Shown here one piece after another: positions 1-7,818 of a stretch of DNA of 9,286 nucleotides. The DNA comes from an uncultured Blautia sp. GTDB taxonomy: Bacteria; Bacillota; Clostridia; Lachnospirales; Lachnospiraceae. The number at the start of each line of letters is the position of its first letter. Position 1 is the first letter of the stretch. Where the stretch lies: the NCBI GenBank assembly GCA_900541345.1, contig UQJE01000093.1:1-9286 (forward strand), given 5' to 3'. Under the pieces are notes generated by a model. The model saw nothing but the letters and a program-made list of their open reading frames with translations, did not search any database and had not been told where the DNA came from. The position numbers were made by a program, and so were the translations under genes.

Positions 1-242
1 AAAGAAAATATAAGCTCTGCAGCCCCGTTTCCGCAGATTACTTCTGACTTTTCTACCCCCTCATACTGAGCAATGGCTTCTTTTAAGGGAGCGCATCCTA
101 CCTGAGGATAATCGTTTATATGAGACAGGCTTTCTATTATGGCATTTTTCACACTCTCCGGTGTTCCCAAGGGATTACAGTTTGCAGAAAAATCCACACA
201 ATTCTGATATTGATATACATTTCCTCCGTGAATATGTTTCAT
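1..242 (-). CDS. cobD: Threonine-phosphate decarboxylase CobD, N-terminal part (cut by window edge)
   Basis: Only the first 80 codons are in the window; the gene runs off the left edge. CobD is a PLP enzyme of the aminotransferase fold type I, related to histidinol-phosphate aminotransferase. It decarboxylates L-threonine O-3-phosphate to (R)-1-amino-2-propanol phosphate, the linker that CbiB attaches to the corrin. The visible part carries HGGNVY at residues 5-10, DFSANCNPLG at 17-26, a DYPQVG-type motif near 45-50 and GNGAAELI at 71-78. These match the N-terminal region of the family and fit its substrate-phosphate and PLP pockets. I chose the ATG at 242 because AGGAGG (254-249) sits 6 nt upstream; the ATG at 248 directly abuts that site and is too close. 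The gene starts 13 nt after the cbiB stop. The catalytic lysine lies outside the window. A plain HisC-like aminotransferase is possible from so little sequence, but the cbiB neighbour strongly favours CobD. Confidence 0.88.
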   Translation of the reverse strand, partial: MKHIHGGNVYQYQNCVDFSANCNPLGTPESVKNAIIESLSHINDYPQVGCAPLKEAIAQYEGVEKSEVICGNGAAELIFS

Positions 243-255
243 TTTCATCCTCCTG

Positions 256-1227
256 TCATAAAATTATCCCATATATAAAAATCCACAACACTGAAAAAAG
301 AACAGCTCCGGAGCAGGCAGTTGCGTATAAAAGACGATTTGCGCGTTTTATATCCTCCACCTCTACAGGCCGCAGGTCGTCTCCGATTGTTGGTTTTTCA
401 TATAACTTTCCAAAATAATACGCATTTCCAGCAAGCTGCACACGAAGCGCTCCTGCCATAGCCGCTTCTGTCTGAGCAGAATTGGGACTTGCATGATTTC
501 TTCTGTCTCTTCTGTATATCTTTACTGCATTTTTTACGTCAAGTCCTGCAAATACAGAAGAGAGAGCCATAAGCCAGCCGGAAATTCTTGCAGGAATATA
601 ATTTACTACATCATCAAGCTTTGCAGCTGTTCTTCCAAAATACAGATACTTTTCATTTTTATAGCCAAGCATAGAATCCATAGTATTGATTCCTTTGTAT
701 AAAAACATAAGTGGAACACCGCCCAAAGCCATATAAAACATAGGAGCAATGATTCCGTCTGACGCATTTTCTGCTATCGTTTCCACAGCCGCCTTTGTCA
801 CCCCTTTTTCAGAGAGTTCCTGTGTATCTCTTCCCACAATCATTGAAACCGCATACCTGGCATCTGAAAGGCTTTTTGTTTTTAAGGCCTCATACACCTT
901 CATGCTTTCTGTCTTTAGGGACTTTGTGGCAAGAAGCTGGTAACACCAGAAAGTTTCCAGAAGAAACGCAACAGGCAGACACACCTGACGCACTCCGTAA
1001 AGAATCAAAAAAGGAATTCCCCAGGAAAAAAGACAGATCAGCAGCACCTCCAGGGCGCCTCCAAAAAGCTCTCCTTTTTCCGTTTTCGGAAAAATTTTCC
1101 GAATCTTTTTTTCCAGAAATGCAATGGCATTTCCAATAAAACAGACAGGATGGTAAAGCCATCTGGGGTCTCCCAAAATCAAGTCTAATATAAAGCCTGC
1201 CGCAAAAGCGACGATTGTATCATTCAT
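256..1227 (-). CDS. cbiB: Adenosylcobinamide-phosphate synthase CbiB (membrane)
   Basis: CbiB is an integral membrane protein that joins adenosylcobyric acid to aminopropanol phosphate, the product of CobD encoded just downstream. The protein is 323 aa, normal for the family. Family signatures are LDLILGDPRWLYHPV at 14-28, AVETIAENASDGIIAP at 147-162, the NTMDSMLGYK motif at 181-190, DDVVNYIPAR at 205-214 and the charged YRRDRRNHASPNSAQTE stretch at 238-254. Hydrophobic segments lie at about 3-18, 60-100, 157-178, 213-228 and 302-322. The reading frame is open from an ATG at 1257, but that codon has no ribosome site. The ATG at 1227 is preceded by AAGGGAG at 6 nt and overlaps the cbiA stop as ATGA (1224-1227), so translation is probably coupled. 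No key motif is missing. Confidence 0.96.
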   Translation of the reverse strand: MNDTIVAFAAGFILDLILGDPRWLYHPVCFIGNAIAFLEKKIRKIFPKTEKGELFGGALEVLLICLFSWGIPFLILYGVRQVCLPVAFLLETFWCYQLLATKSLKTESMKVYEALKTKSLSDARYAVSMIVGRDTQELSEKGVTKAAVETIAENASDGIIAPMFYMALGGVPLMFLYKGINTMDSMLGYKNEKYLYFGRTAAKLDDVVNYIPARISGWLMALSSVFAGLDVKNAVKIYRRDRRNHASPNSAQTEAAMAGALRVQLAGNAYYFGKLYEKPTIGDDLRPVEVEDIKRANRLLYATACSGAVLFSVLWIFIYGIIL

Positions 1228-2615
1228 TGTTCTCTCCCTTCGGAATATTCCAGACATTGTTTTAAAAATGCTTTTGGAACTTCCGGGTTTCCATAGTAAT
1301 ATAAATGCGGAAATCCTGCCATAAGACGTTTTCCGCCCTGTATGCAGCTCCAGCCTCTCTTTCCTCCCGGCTTTTCTGCATAAAAATCCTCTCCACAGAG
1401 AGGTGAATCAAAGTAATGAAACTCATGAGCCGGAATTTCTCCCAGTTCTTTCTCTCCCAGCACTTCCTTTTGCTGTTTTAAGGAAATATAGCCGAATCTT
1501 CCAAGCTTTCCTGTGTGATACGCCTTTCCATCAATAACACCCGCCATTTTGTGAGGAGTACCTTCCATATCTTCCAGTTCCTCATGAAGATAAAGAAATC
1601 CACCGCATTCCGCCAGACAGGGCATTCCTCCTTTAATGGCTTCTTTTACTGCTTTTCGCATGGAATTATTCTTTTCCAGCATCTCTGCGTAAAGTTCCGG
1701 ATAGCCCCCGTATAATAATAGTCCGTCCAGATTTTTGGGAAGCAGTTTATCATGTACTGGCGAAAACCACACAAGCTCTGCTCCCATGCTTTTTAAAAGG
1801 CGAAAATTATCTTCATAGAAAAAACAGAACGCCTCGTCCTTTGCCACTCCTATCCGGAGAGGTTTGGGGCTTTTATATCCATATGCGGTCTTCTCTTTTA
1901 AACAGTTTTCCGATGCAGAAAGCTCTCCCGCCTCCTCTGCAAGCGCAAGAATCCCGTCTATATCAAGAGTTTTTTCCAAAATTTCGGAAAGGCGTAATAG
2001 ACGTTCTTTTAATCCTTTGATTTCCTCAGGAAGCACAAGTCCAAGATGGCGGCTTTCAATGGTACAGTCCTCCACTTTTGGCACATATCCCAAAACACGC
2101 ACAGGAAGCGTTTCTTCCACAAGTGCTTTCATTCGGGGATATAACATAGGAGACATCTGATTAAAAACCACGCCTTTTATATGGCTGTTTTCCTGAAACT
2201 CCAAAAAGCCTTTAATATAAGCTGCCAGAGACACACTCATCCCCTTGCTGTTCACAATAAGTACAACCGGGGTATCTGTCGTATCTGCCAAGTCATAGGC
2301 ACTTGCCTTACTTGTATTTCCTCCCACTCCGTCATAATAGCCCATTACGCCTTCCATCACGGCAACGTCGCATTCTTTTCCATTTACCCCAAGAAGATAC
2401 CGGGTCATTTCTCCTGATGTAAAAAAAGTATCAAGGTTTCTTGATTTTGTTCCAATTACCCGGCTGTGAAACATAGGATCGATATAATCCGGTCCACATT
2501 TAAAGGACGCAGGACGCAAGCCTCTGTTTACAAGTGCCTGAAGAAAGCCGCAGGTAATCATTGTCTTTCCGCTTCCGCTTGCACCTGCCGCAAAAAGGAT
2601 CCTGGGTATTTTCAT
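1224..2615 (-). CDS. cbiA: Cobyrinate a,c-diamide synthase CbiA
   Basis: CbiA is a glutamine- and ATP-dependent enzyme that amidates the c and then the a side chain of cobyrinate. The protein is 463 aa, typical of the family. An N-terminal dethiobiotin-synthetase-like ATPase domain begins with the P-loop GASGSGKT (11-18) and continues with FKCGPDYIDP (38-47) and MEGVMGYYDG (87-96). A C-terminal class I-like glutamine amidotransferase domain (about 252-455) contains LLLYGGYPELY, the nucleophile Cys337 in LAECGGF, and a late histidine, His437, in GFPHLYYYGNP. The frame is open from 2633, but the ATG at 2615 has AGGAGG (2629-2624) 8 nt upstream and overlaps the preceding stop as ATGA (2612-2615). 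The aerobic homologue CobB is very similar; I use CbiA because cbiD and cbiG are in the same operon. Confidence 0.96.
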   Translation of the reverse strand: MKIPRILFAAGASGSGKTMITCGFLQALVNRGLRPASFKCGPDYIDPMFHSRVIGTKSRNLDTFFTSGEMTRYLLGVNGKECDVAVMEGVMGYYDGVGGNTSKASAYDLADTTDTPVVLIVNSKGMSVSLAAYIKGFLEFQENSHIKGVVFNQMSPMLYPRMKALVEETLPVRVLGYVPKVEDCTIESRHLGLVLPEEIKGLKERLLRLSEILEKTLDIDGILALAEEAGELSASENCLKEKTAYGYKSPKPLRIGVAKDEAFCFFYEDNFRLLKSMGAELVWFSPVHDKLLPKNLDGLLLYGGYPELYAEMLEKNNSMRKAVKEAIKGGMPCLAECGGFLYLHEELEDMEGTPHKMAGVIDGKAYHTGKLGRFGYISLKQQKEVLGEKELGEIPAHEFHYFDSPLCGEDFYAEKPGGKRGWSCIQGGKRLMAGFPHLYYYGNPEVPKAFLKQCLEYSEGREQ

Positions 2616-4579
2616 AAAGAAGCCCTCCTGCATGTAAAAATATAAATCGGATTTTCCCCCATCATCATGTGGTATCGTCCCACTTCTTTTGAACGGGACA
2701 CAGACATCTGAACAATATCTCTTTCCTGAAAATCAAATTCACGGATGGCTTCCATTGCCTCCCCTACTGTCTCAAGGGTAATACAGTTAATTACAATTTT
2801 GACCTCCGGATTTTTATTAAGAAGCAATCGTATAATCTCTTTTAAATTTCCGGAAGAACCACCGATAAAAGCGTGCGTGGGAACAGGAAGCTCCTCCATT
2901 GCCTCAGGCGCACACCCTCCTACTATTTCCAGATTATCTGCTGCAAATTTCTTTTTATTTTCCAAAATGAGAGCAAGGGCATCCTCCTTTTTCTCTATGG
3001 CATATACTTTCCCCTGATGAGCGCGAAGCGCCATTTCCACAGCAACAGAACCGGTTCCGGCTCCCACATCATAACAGACAGAATCTTCCGAAAGCCCAAG
3101 TTTCATAAGAGAGACTGTCCGAACTTCTTCTTTTGTCATAGGCGCTTTGCCCCGAATAAAGCATTCGTCCTTTATTCCGTGAGTGGACATAAGCTCAGAA
3201 GCATTTTCATTATACGCACATACAACACAGAGTGCATCTCCCTCATAAGAAACAAGCTCCCTTGCCGGCTTAACAAAAATCTTTTCATTTTCATAAGAAA
3301 GATTTTCTCCTACATAAAGAAGTACATCTCCCATTCCGTAAGATACAAGCCTGCCGGCAAGAGAAGAAATTCCATCCTTTGTTCCAAGAATAGAAAATAC
3401 CTTTTTGCTATGGCATATGAGAGATACAAGATTACAGTTTCGTCCATGTGCGCTTACAATTTTGGCATCATCCCAGGAAAGTCCCGCCTTTGCCATAAAA
3501 TACACCACGGAAGAAATTCCGCAAATCACCCGGGTATCTTCCCCCAGATTATGGAGAAGTTTTTTTGCTCCGCTGTAAAAACCAACGTCCCCGGAAAGTG
3601 CGATGACAATATGCTCATACTGGGAATTCTCTTCAATACATTTTAAAATTTTCTCACTGTCATATTCATAAATAACTGTGTGGTGAGGCATTTTTACAGA
3701 ATCTGCAATTCGCCTTGCACCAATTAAAAGCTCTGCCTTTTCCAGAGCTTTTTCTCCCTCTATGGTAAGGGTATCTCTGCTTCCCATACCGATTCCAAGA
3801 AGAGTAATCTGAGGTTTTAAGGAAAACCCAAACTTTTGGGAAAGCCATTTTTTACATTCCACAAGGGACAGTCCCTCTTCTTTTAAAGGTCTTCCTATAA
3901 TTACAGGAATGGCTCCGCAGGAGAAAGCTGCATCTATTTTTTCCTGAAATCCTCCTGCTTTTCCAGAATCCTTTGTCACAAGATAACAACAGTGAAACTG
4001 GCGAAGCATTGCTTCATTGAGTTCCCTGGAAAAAGGTCCCTGCATTCCGATTAAATGCTTTCCCTCAAAACCTGCCGCACTGCATTCCTCCATTACAGAT
4101 GGAAGAGACAGTACTCTTGCATAAAGGCGCTCCTTATAATCCTTTACTCCAAGGAATTTTTTCAACTCCTTACTGCCTGTTGTGAGAAGAACGTTTCCCT
4201 CCGTTGTATTTAAGAACTCGGCTGCAGCTTCCGTACTTTCTACATACACTGCCTTCTCTGCCTGTCTTCCCTGTTCCCGTAAAACTCTCTGATAGAAAAA
4301 TCCTGTTTTCTCACAGGCGCTTTTAATATTATCTGTAACCTCTGCCGCATAGGGGTGCGTCGCGTCCAGAACAAAATTTGGCGCTTCCTTCAAAAAGAAC
4401 GCTTCCATCTCCTCTCTGCTTAACCGCCCTGTGTGAATATGAAGATACGGAGTTTCTGTAAGCGCCTTTCCTCCATATTCTGTAGCTGCACAGGCATACA
4501 CAGAAATTTGATGTTCAGAAAGAAATCGACACAGCTCATATCCTTCTGTCGTCCCTGCAAACACAATGACTTTTTCCAT
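2612..4579 (-). CDS. cbiJET: Triple fusion: precorrin-6A reductase CbiJ, C5-methyltransferase CbiE and C15-methyltransferase CbiT
   Basis: One 655-aa protein carries three consecutive corrin-ring activities. Residues 1 to about 250 are a CobK/CbiJ reductase, with FAGTTEG (7-13), LDATHPYAAEVTDNI (71-85), LLTTGSKEL (131-139), GMQGPFSREL (178-187) and VTKDSGKAGG (201-210). Residues from about 256 to 455 are CbiE, a tetrapyrrole methylase, with LGIGMGSRDTLT (261-272), ALSGDVGFYSGAKK (327-340) and VSAHGR (375-380). Residues from about 465 to 652 are CbiT, a Rossmann-type SAM enzyme, with the linker motif RGKAPMTKEEVR, SAM-binding DVGAGTGSVA (504-513) and HAFIGGSSGN (569-578). The product should take cobalt-precorrin-6A through 6B and 7 to 8. 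CbiE-CbiT fusions (CobL type) are well known; a leading reductase domain is less usual. The start ATG has GGAGG 5-6 nt upstream inside the 13-nt gap after cbiH. No frameshift or stop separates the domains. Confidence 0.95.
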   Translation of the reverse strand: MEKVIVFAGTTEGYELCRFLSEHQISVYACAATEYGGKALTETPYLHIHTGRLSREEMEAFFLKEAPNFVLDATHPYAAEVTDNIKSACEKTGFFYQRVLREQGRQAEKAVYVESTEAAAEFLNTTEGNVLLTTGSKELKKFLGVKDYKERLYARVLSLPSVMEECSAAGFEGKHLIGMQGPFSRELNEAMLRQFHCCYLVTKDSGKAGGFQEKIDAAFSCGAIPVIIGRPLKEEGLSLVECKKWLSQKFGFSLKPQITLLGIGMGSRDTLTIEGEKALEKAELLIGARRIADSVKMPHHTVIYEYDSEKILKCIEENSQYEHIVIALSGDVGFYSGAKKLLHNLGEDTRVICGISSVVYFMAKAGLSWDDAKIVSAHGRNCNLVSLICHSKKVFSILGTKDGISSLAGRLVSYGMGDVLLYVGENLSYENEKIFVKPARELVSYEGDALCVVCAYNENASELMSTHGIKDECFIRGKAPMTKEEVRTVSLMKLGLSEDSVCYDVGAGTGSVAVEMALRAHQGKVYAIEKKEDALALILENKKKFAADNLEIVGGCAPEAMEELPVPTHAFIGGSSGNLKEIIRLLLNKNPEVKIVINCITLETVGEAMEAIREFDFQERDIVQMSVSRSKEVGRYHMMMGENPIYIFTCRRASL

Positions 4580-4592
4580 GCTTCCCTCCGGC

Positions 4593-5324
4593 TTATACGC
4601 CTTTATATCCTCTCGGTGTTACCATTTTTCCGCCAATTTCCTTTGTCTGAGAGTTGCCGATAAAGACTGTCGTGAACATATCTACCTCTGTGTCACGAAG
4701 CTCTTTTAAAGTCATTACCTTTTCACACTCTCCCTCTCTTGCAATATGTCCCACAATGCCGCAGACTGTATCCGGAGATTTATGTTTCATCATAAGGTCG
4801 CATGCTTTCTGCAGATAATCGTGACGTTTTTTGCTGGAAGGATTATATAGACAGATAACAAAATCCGCCTCTGATGCACACAGAAGACGTTTCTCAATTT
4901 TCTCCCACGGAGTGAGAAGATCGCTTAAACTAATCAGACAGAAATCGTGGATCAAAGGTGCACCAAGAACAGCAGCTCCTCCTGTCGCTGCTGTCACTCC
5001 CGGAATAATAGTCAGTTCTGTATTCGGGTAGTCTTTTCCCACCTCATACATAAGCCCTGCCATTCCGTAAACACCAGCATCACCACTGCATATCATGGAA
5101 ACGGTCTTTCCCTTTTCCGCTTCCTCAAAAGCCAGAACACAGCGATCTACTTCTTTTTTCATAGGCGTTGTCATAAATTCCTTATCTGAAAAATATTCTT
5201 TTACAAGATCTACATACACCGTATAACCAATGATCACATCGCTGTCATTTAAAGCTTTAATTGCTTTTCCTGTCATCTGGTCATATGCTCCCGGACCAAT
5301 TCCAACTACATATATTTTACTCAA
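4593..5324 (-). CDS. cbiH: Cobalt-precorrin-3B C17-methyltransferase CbiH (TTG start)
   Basis: CbiH uses SAM to methylate C17, which accompanies ring contraction in the anaerobic pathway. The protein is 243 aa, the normal size for the short form without extra domains. It has tetrapyrrole methylase motifs: VVGIGPGAYDQMT (6-18), CSGDAGVYGMAG (79-90), PGVTAATGGAAVLGAPL (108-124), ISLSDLLTPW (131-140), LYNPSSKKR (159-167) and FTTVFIGNS (217-225). The SLSDLLTPW segment is typical of CbiH/CobJ and separates it from CbiF and CbiL. The start codon is TTG at 5324. GGAGG lies about 7 nt before it, and no ATG or GTG in the frame fits that site. The gene overlaps the end of cbiG by 8 nt (5317-5324). Confidence 0.94.
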   Translation of the reverse strand: MSKIYVVGIGPGAYDQMTGKAIKALNDSDVIIGYTVYVDLVKEYFSDKEFMTTPMKKEVDRCVLAFEEAEKGKTVSMICSGDAGVYGMAGLMYEVGKDYPNTELTIIPGVTAATGGAAVLGAPLIHDFCLISLSDLLTPWEKIEKRLLCASEADFVICLYNPSSKKRHDYLQKACDLMMKHKSPDTVCGIVGHIAREGECEKVMTLKELRDTEVDMFTTVFIGNSQTKEIGGKMVTPRGYKGV

Positions 5325-6360
5325 AATGTATCCTCCAATCTTTTAATGCAAGGGCGGTTGTCACGCCGTTTTCTCCCTTTTTTTTCTGAATGAGAACGCC
5401 TTTTTCCGCGCCGAGAACTGCGCTTCTCTCACACACATTATCTACTCCTGTCACAGTTCGGACAAAAGAAGACGGCGTAAATTTTCCCGGTGCACATAAA
5501 AGCTCCTCCCCTGTATACGTAAGAAAAGGAATCCCCCACTCTTCAGCAAGCATGAGAAATGCCTCCTCCTCTTTTTTTATATCTATACTCGCAATGCAGG
5601 CAACCGCTTCCTGATAAATACCTGCCTCTTCTAAAGAACTTTTAGCTGCCTGGGTTACGCTTTTTGTATCTTTTCCTTTTCTGCATCCCATGCCCAGAAC
5701 TACAGCAGGGGGCACAATAGAAGCCGTCTCCTTAAAAAGCTTCCGGTTCTTATAAACGGAAACCACAACTCCTGTCTCCGGCAGATTTTTTTCTGTTCCC
5801 TCACAGAGAACAAGTCCTTTTGGAAGCTCTCCTTCCCATGGAAAATCGCTGAAAAATCCAACATTTTTTCCGGCTAGAAGTGCTGCAGAAACTTCCTTTG
5901 CTGCTTTCATATTAAAAATTTTACAGTCGTTTTTCTTTGCAAATACATCTACTGCAAAGCGGTTATGGAGATCTGTCGCCGTTGTAACAACAGGCTCGGC
6001 TTCCAGAATTTCTGCCGCTTTCAAAGTAAGGGCATTGGCACCTCCAAGATGCCCGGACAAGAGGGAAATAACAAATTTTCCACACTCATCCACCACAAGC
6101 ACGGCCGGGTCCTTCGTCTTTTTCTGTATATAAGGGGCAATGCTTCGAACAGCAATGCCGCAAGCTCCCACAAAAACAATGGCATCCGAATCGGAAAATC
6201 GTTTCCCTGCCCACTGTCCTGTGCTTTCCTTTATCCCTTCCGAAAGGTAGCGGCTTTTTCCTGCAAGCGTTACCACATCCCCCTCGCTTTCAAATCCTTT
6301 TTTTAAACACCTTCCTGTCTCCCACCCTGTAAGGCTAAAACAGATGATGGCTATATTCAT
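5317..6360 (-). CDS. cbiG: Cobalt-precorrin-5A hydrolase CbiG
   Basis: CbiG opens the delta-lactone ring of cobalt-precorrin-5A and releases the two-carbon fragment as acetaldehyde. It is a marker of the anaerobic, cobalt-early pathway. The protein is 347 aa, a normal single-function length and not fused to CbiH. The N-terminal domain has IVFVGACGIAVRSIAPYI (61-78) and VVDECGKFVISLLSGHLGGA (89-108). A variable middle region covers about 120-215, with TTATDLHNRFAVDVFA at 126-141. The C-terminal domain begins with VVLGMGCRKG (220-229) and includes LLCAPGKFTPSSFV (287-300). The ATG at 6360 overlaps the cbiF stop as ATGA (6357-6360). Its GAGG ribosome site, 7 nt upstream, is weaker than those of its neighbours, so it may depend on coupling from cbiF. 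Confidence 0.95.
   Translation of the reverse strand: MNIAIICFSLTGWETGRCLKKGFESEGDVVTLAGKSRYLSEGIKESTGQWAGKRFSDSDAIVFVGACGIAVRSIAPYIQKKTKDPAVLVVDECGKFVISLLSGHLGGANALTLKAAEILEAEPVVTTATDLHNRFAVDVFAKKNDCKIFNMKAAKEVSAALLAGKNVGFFSDFPWEGELPKGLVLCEGTEKNLPETGVVVSVYKNRKLFKETASIVPPAVVLGMGCRKGKDTKSVTQAAKSSLEEAGIYQEAVACIASIDIKKEEEAFLMLAEEWGIPFLTYTGEELLCAPGKFTPSSFVRTVTGVDNVCERSAVLGAEKGVLIQKKKGENGVTTALALKDWRIHFE
5331..5336 (-). promoter_or_regulatory. Ribosome binding site that fixes the TTG start of cbiH
   Basis: GGAGGA reads on the minus strand from 5336 to 5331, followed by TACATT and then TTG. The site lies inside the last codons of cbiG. Since no ATG or GTG occurs at a suitable distance, this site is the main evidence for the TTG initiation codon. 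Confidence 0.75.
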
Positions 6361-7115
6361 TTTGTCGCCTCACGAAACTCTGTAGTAAATCCCGGATCAT
6401 ACAGCTTGGAGCGCTCATAATGTGCCGTATTTACGGCGTCTCCAATTATCATAAGTGCCGTTTTTGTAATATTATTTTCTGCCGCTGTCTTTGCCAGTGT
6501 ATCTACCGTACAGATAAATTTCTTTTCGTCTTCCCATGTTGCCTTATATACAATAGCAGCCGGAGTATCGGGGCGATATCCGCCCTCAACAAGACGTCTG
6601 CTTAATTCTTCAAGCATACCCGTACTTAAAAATACGACCATTGTAGCATTATGCGCGGCAAAGGACTGGATACTCTCTTTAGAAGGCACAGGAGTTCTCC
6701 CTTCCATACGCGTGATAATCACACTCTGCGAAATTTCAGGAAGGGTATATTCCAGATTTAAGGCACTTGCTGCTCCGCAAAAAGAACTGACTCCGGGACA
6801 GGAATCATAAGATATACCCTTTTCATCCAGAATGTCCATCTGCTCTCTGATTGCCCCATAAATGCAGGGATCTCCTGTATGAAGCCGCACCGTTGTCTTT
6901 CCCTCTGCCTCTGCTTTTTCCATTACGGAAATCACTTCCTCAAGAGTCATTTTTGCACTGTTATAAATGGTGCATACGTCCTTGGAATATTCCAGAAGCT
7001 TAGGATTTACAAGAGAGCCTGCGTAAATAATGACATCGGCCTCCTCAAGATACTGTTTTCCTCTGATTGTAATTAAATCCGGTGCTCCCGGCCCTGCTCC
7101 TACAAAATGTACCAT
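6357..7115 (-). CDS. cbiF: Cobalt-precorrin-4 C11-methyltransferase CbiF
   Basis: CbiF is a SAM-dependent tetrapyrrole methylase that adds the C11 methyl group. The protein is 252 aa, as expected for CbiF/CobM. Motifs are VHFVGAGPGAPDLIT (2-16), IIYAGSLVNP (29-38), RLHTGDPCIYGAI (77-89), the SAM-loop region PGVSSFCGAASALNLE (107-122), LPEISQSVIITR (125-136) and GRTPVP (139-144). The run ending GRTPVP is characteristic of this subfamily. The frame extends to a TTG at 7139, but the ATG at 7115 is the better start. It has AAGGAG 9 nt upstream, begins directly at the conserved N-terminal strand, and lies 4 nt after the cbiL stop. A second GGAGG just before the AAGGAG may add strength. Confidence 0.95.
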   Translation of the reverse strand: MVHFVGAGPGAPDLITIRGKQYLEEADVIIYAGSLVNPKLLEYSKDVCTIYNSAKMTLEEVISVMEKAEAEGKTTVRLHTGDPCIYGAIREQMDILDEKGISYDSCPGVSSFCGAASALNLEYTLPEISQSVIITRMEGRTPVPSKESIQSFAAHNATMVVFLSTGMLEELSRRLVEGGYRPDTPAAIVYKATWEDEKKFICTVDTLAKTAAENNITKTALMIIGDAVNTAHYERSKLYDPGFTTEFREATK

Positions 7116-7119
7116 AATT

Positions 7120-7806
7120 TTATTCTCCTTCCTCCACAATAATCAGTGAATAATATCCGGCTGTATCCGGAATTTCCTCTACGCTTCTATATATTTTTTC
7201 TTCCGGCATCCCGCAGTTTTCTACCATCATGCCACAGGCACCGGAAGATAAAATTGCTTCTTTCACTTTCTTCATTTTCTTTCCTGCCTTCATAAACACC
7301 TTTGTTCCCGGAAACTTTAACGCCTCCTCCACCTGATAAGAGGCCGGAATCACATGAAGCATCTGCGCCTTTTCTACAAGACCTGTATTCAGCTTTGCGG
7401 AAACGGCACAAAAAGAGGTAATGCCACTTACAATTTCCGTAGGGTATCCCATCTCTTTGATCCGTTTATGTACATATATATAAGTGGAATATACCGTCGG
7501 ATCTCCAAGTGTTAAAAATGCCACATTTTTTCCTTTATCCAGTTCTTTTTTTATAAGTACAGCACCCTCGTCATGATATTTTTCAAGAAGTTCCGGATCT
7601 TTTGTCATAGGCATATGAACAGGAAGAAGAACTTTTTCTGAAATCTCTTTATATGCTCCTTCTACTATTTTATATGCCACAGTTTCCTTTGGCTCTTCTC
7701 CCGGAAGTGCGATCACATCTGCCTCTTTAATCAGACGGAGCGCTTTTAAAGTAAGAAGTTCCGGATCTCCCGGCCCCACCCCGATTCCATATAATGTACC
7801 TTTCAT
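7120..7806 (-). CDS. cbiL: Cobalt-precorrin-2 C20-methyltransferase CbiL
   Basis: CbiL performs the first methylation after cobalt insertion, adding a methyl group at C20 of cobalt-precorrin-2. The protein is 228 aa, the usual size. Motifs are LYGIGVGPGDPELLTLKA (5-22), VIALPG (31-36), FLTLGDPTVYSTYIYV (97-112) and EIVSGITSFCAVSAKLN (124-140). The GDPTVYSTY and GITSFCA pair identifies it among the tetrapyrrole methylases. The frame is also open from an ATG at 7818, but that codon abuts the cbiD stop and carries the ribosome site within its first codons. GGAGG (7815-7811) stands 4 nt before the ATG at 7806, so that start is preferred. The gene begins 12 nt after cbiD. Confidence 0.94.
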   Translation of the reverse strand: MKGTLYGIGVGPGDPELLTLKALRLIKEADVIALPGEEPKETVAYKIVEGAYKEISEKVLLPVHMPMTKDPELLEKYHDEGAVLIKKELDKGKNVAFLTLGDPTVYSTYIYVHKRIKEMGYPTEIVSGITSFCAVSAKLNTGLVEKAQMLHVIPASYQVEEALKFPGTKVFMKAGKKMKKVKEAILSSGACGMMVENCGMPEEKIYRSVEEIPDTAGYYSLIIVEEGE

Positions 7807-7818
7807 AATAACCTCCAT

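Noticed and set aside
795..1139. Overlapping plus-strand frames opposite cbiB
   Set aside because: They are antisense to well-conserved cbiB sequence and show low-complexity, Ser- and Phe-rich translations without domains.
1227..1257. Earlier ATG for cbiB
   Set aside because: No ribosome site precedes it, and the ATG at 1227 has one and overlaps the cbiA stop as ATGA.
2873..3646. A 257-codon open frame on the plus strand
   Set aside because: It lies wholly opposite the cbiJ-cbiE-cbiT fusion, whose motifs are intact. Its translation is rich in Arg, Lys, Ser and Cys, resembles no family I know, and has no convincing ribosome site. It is an antisense shadow.
7115..7139. Upstream TTG start for cbiF
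   Set aside because: It would place the ribosome sites inside the coding region and overlap cbiL, while the ATG at 7115 begins at the conserved N-terminal strand of the family.
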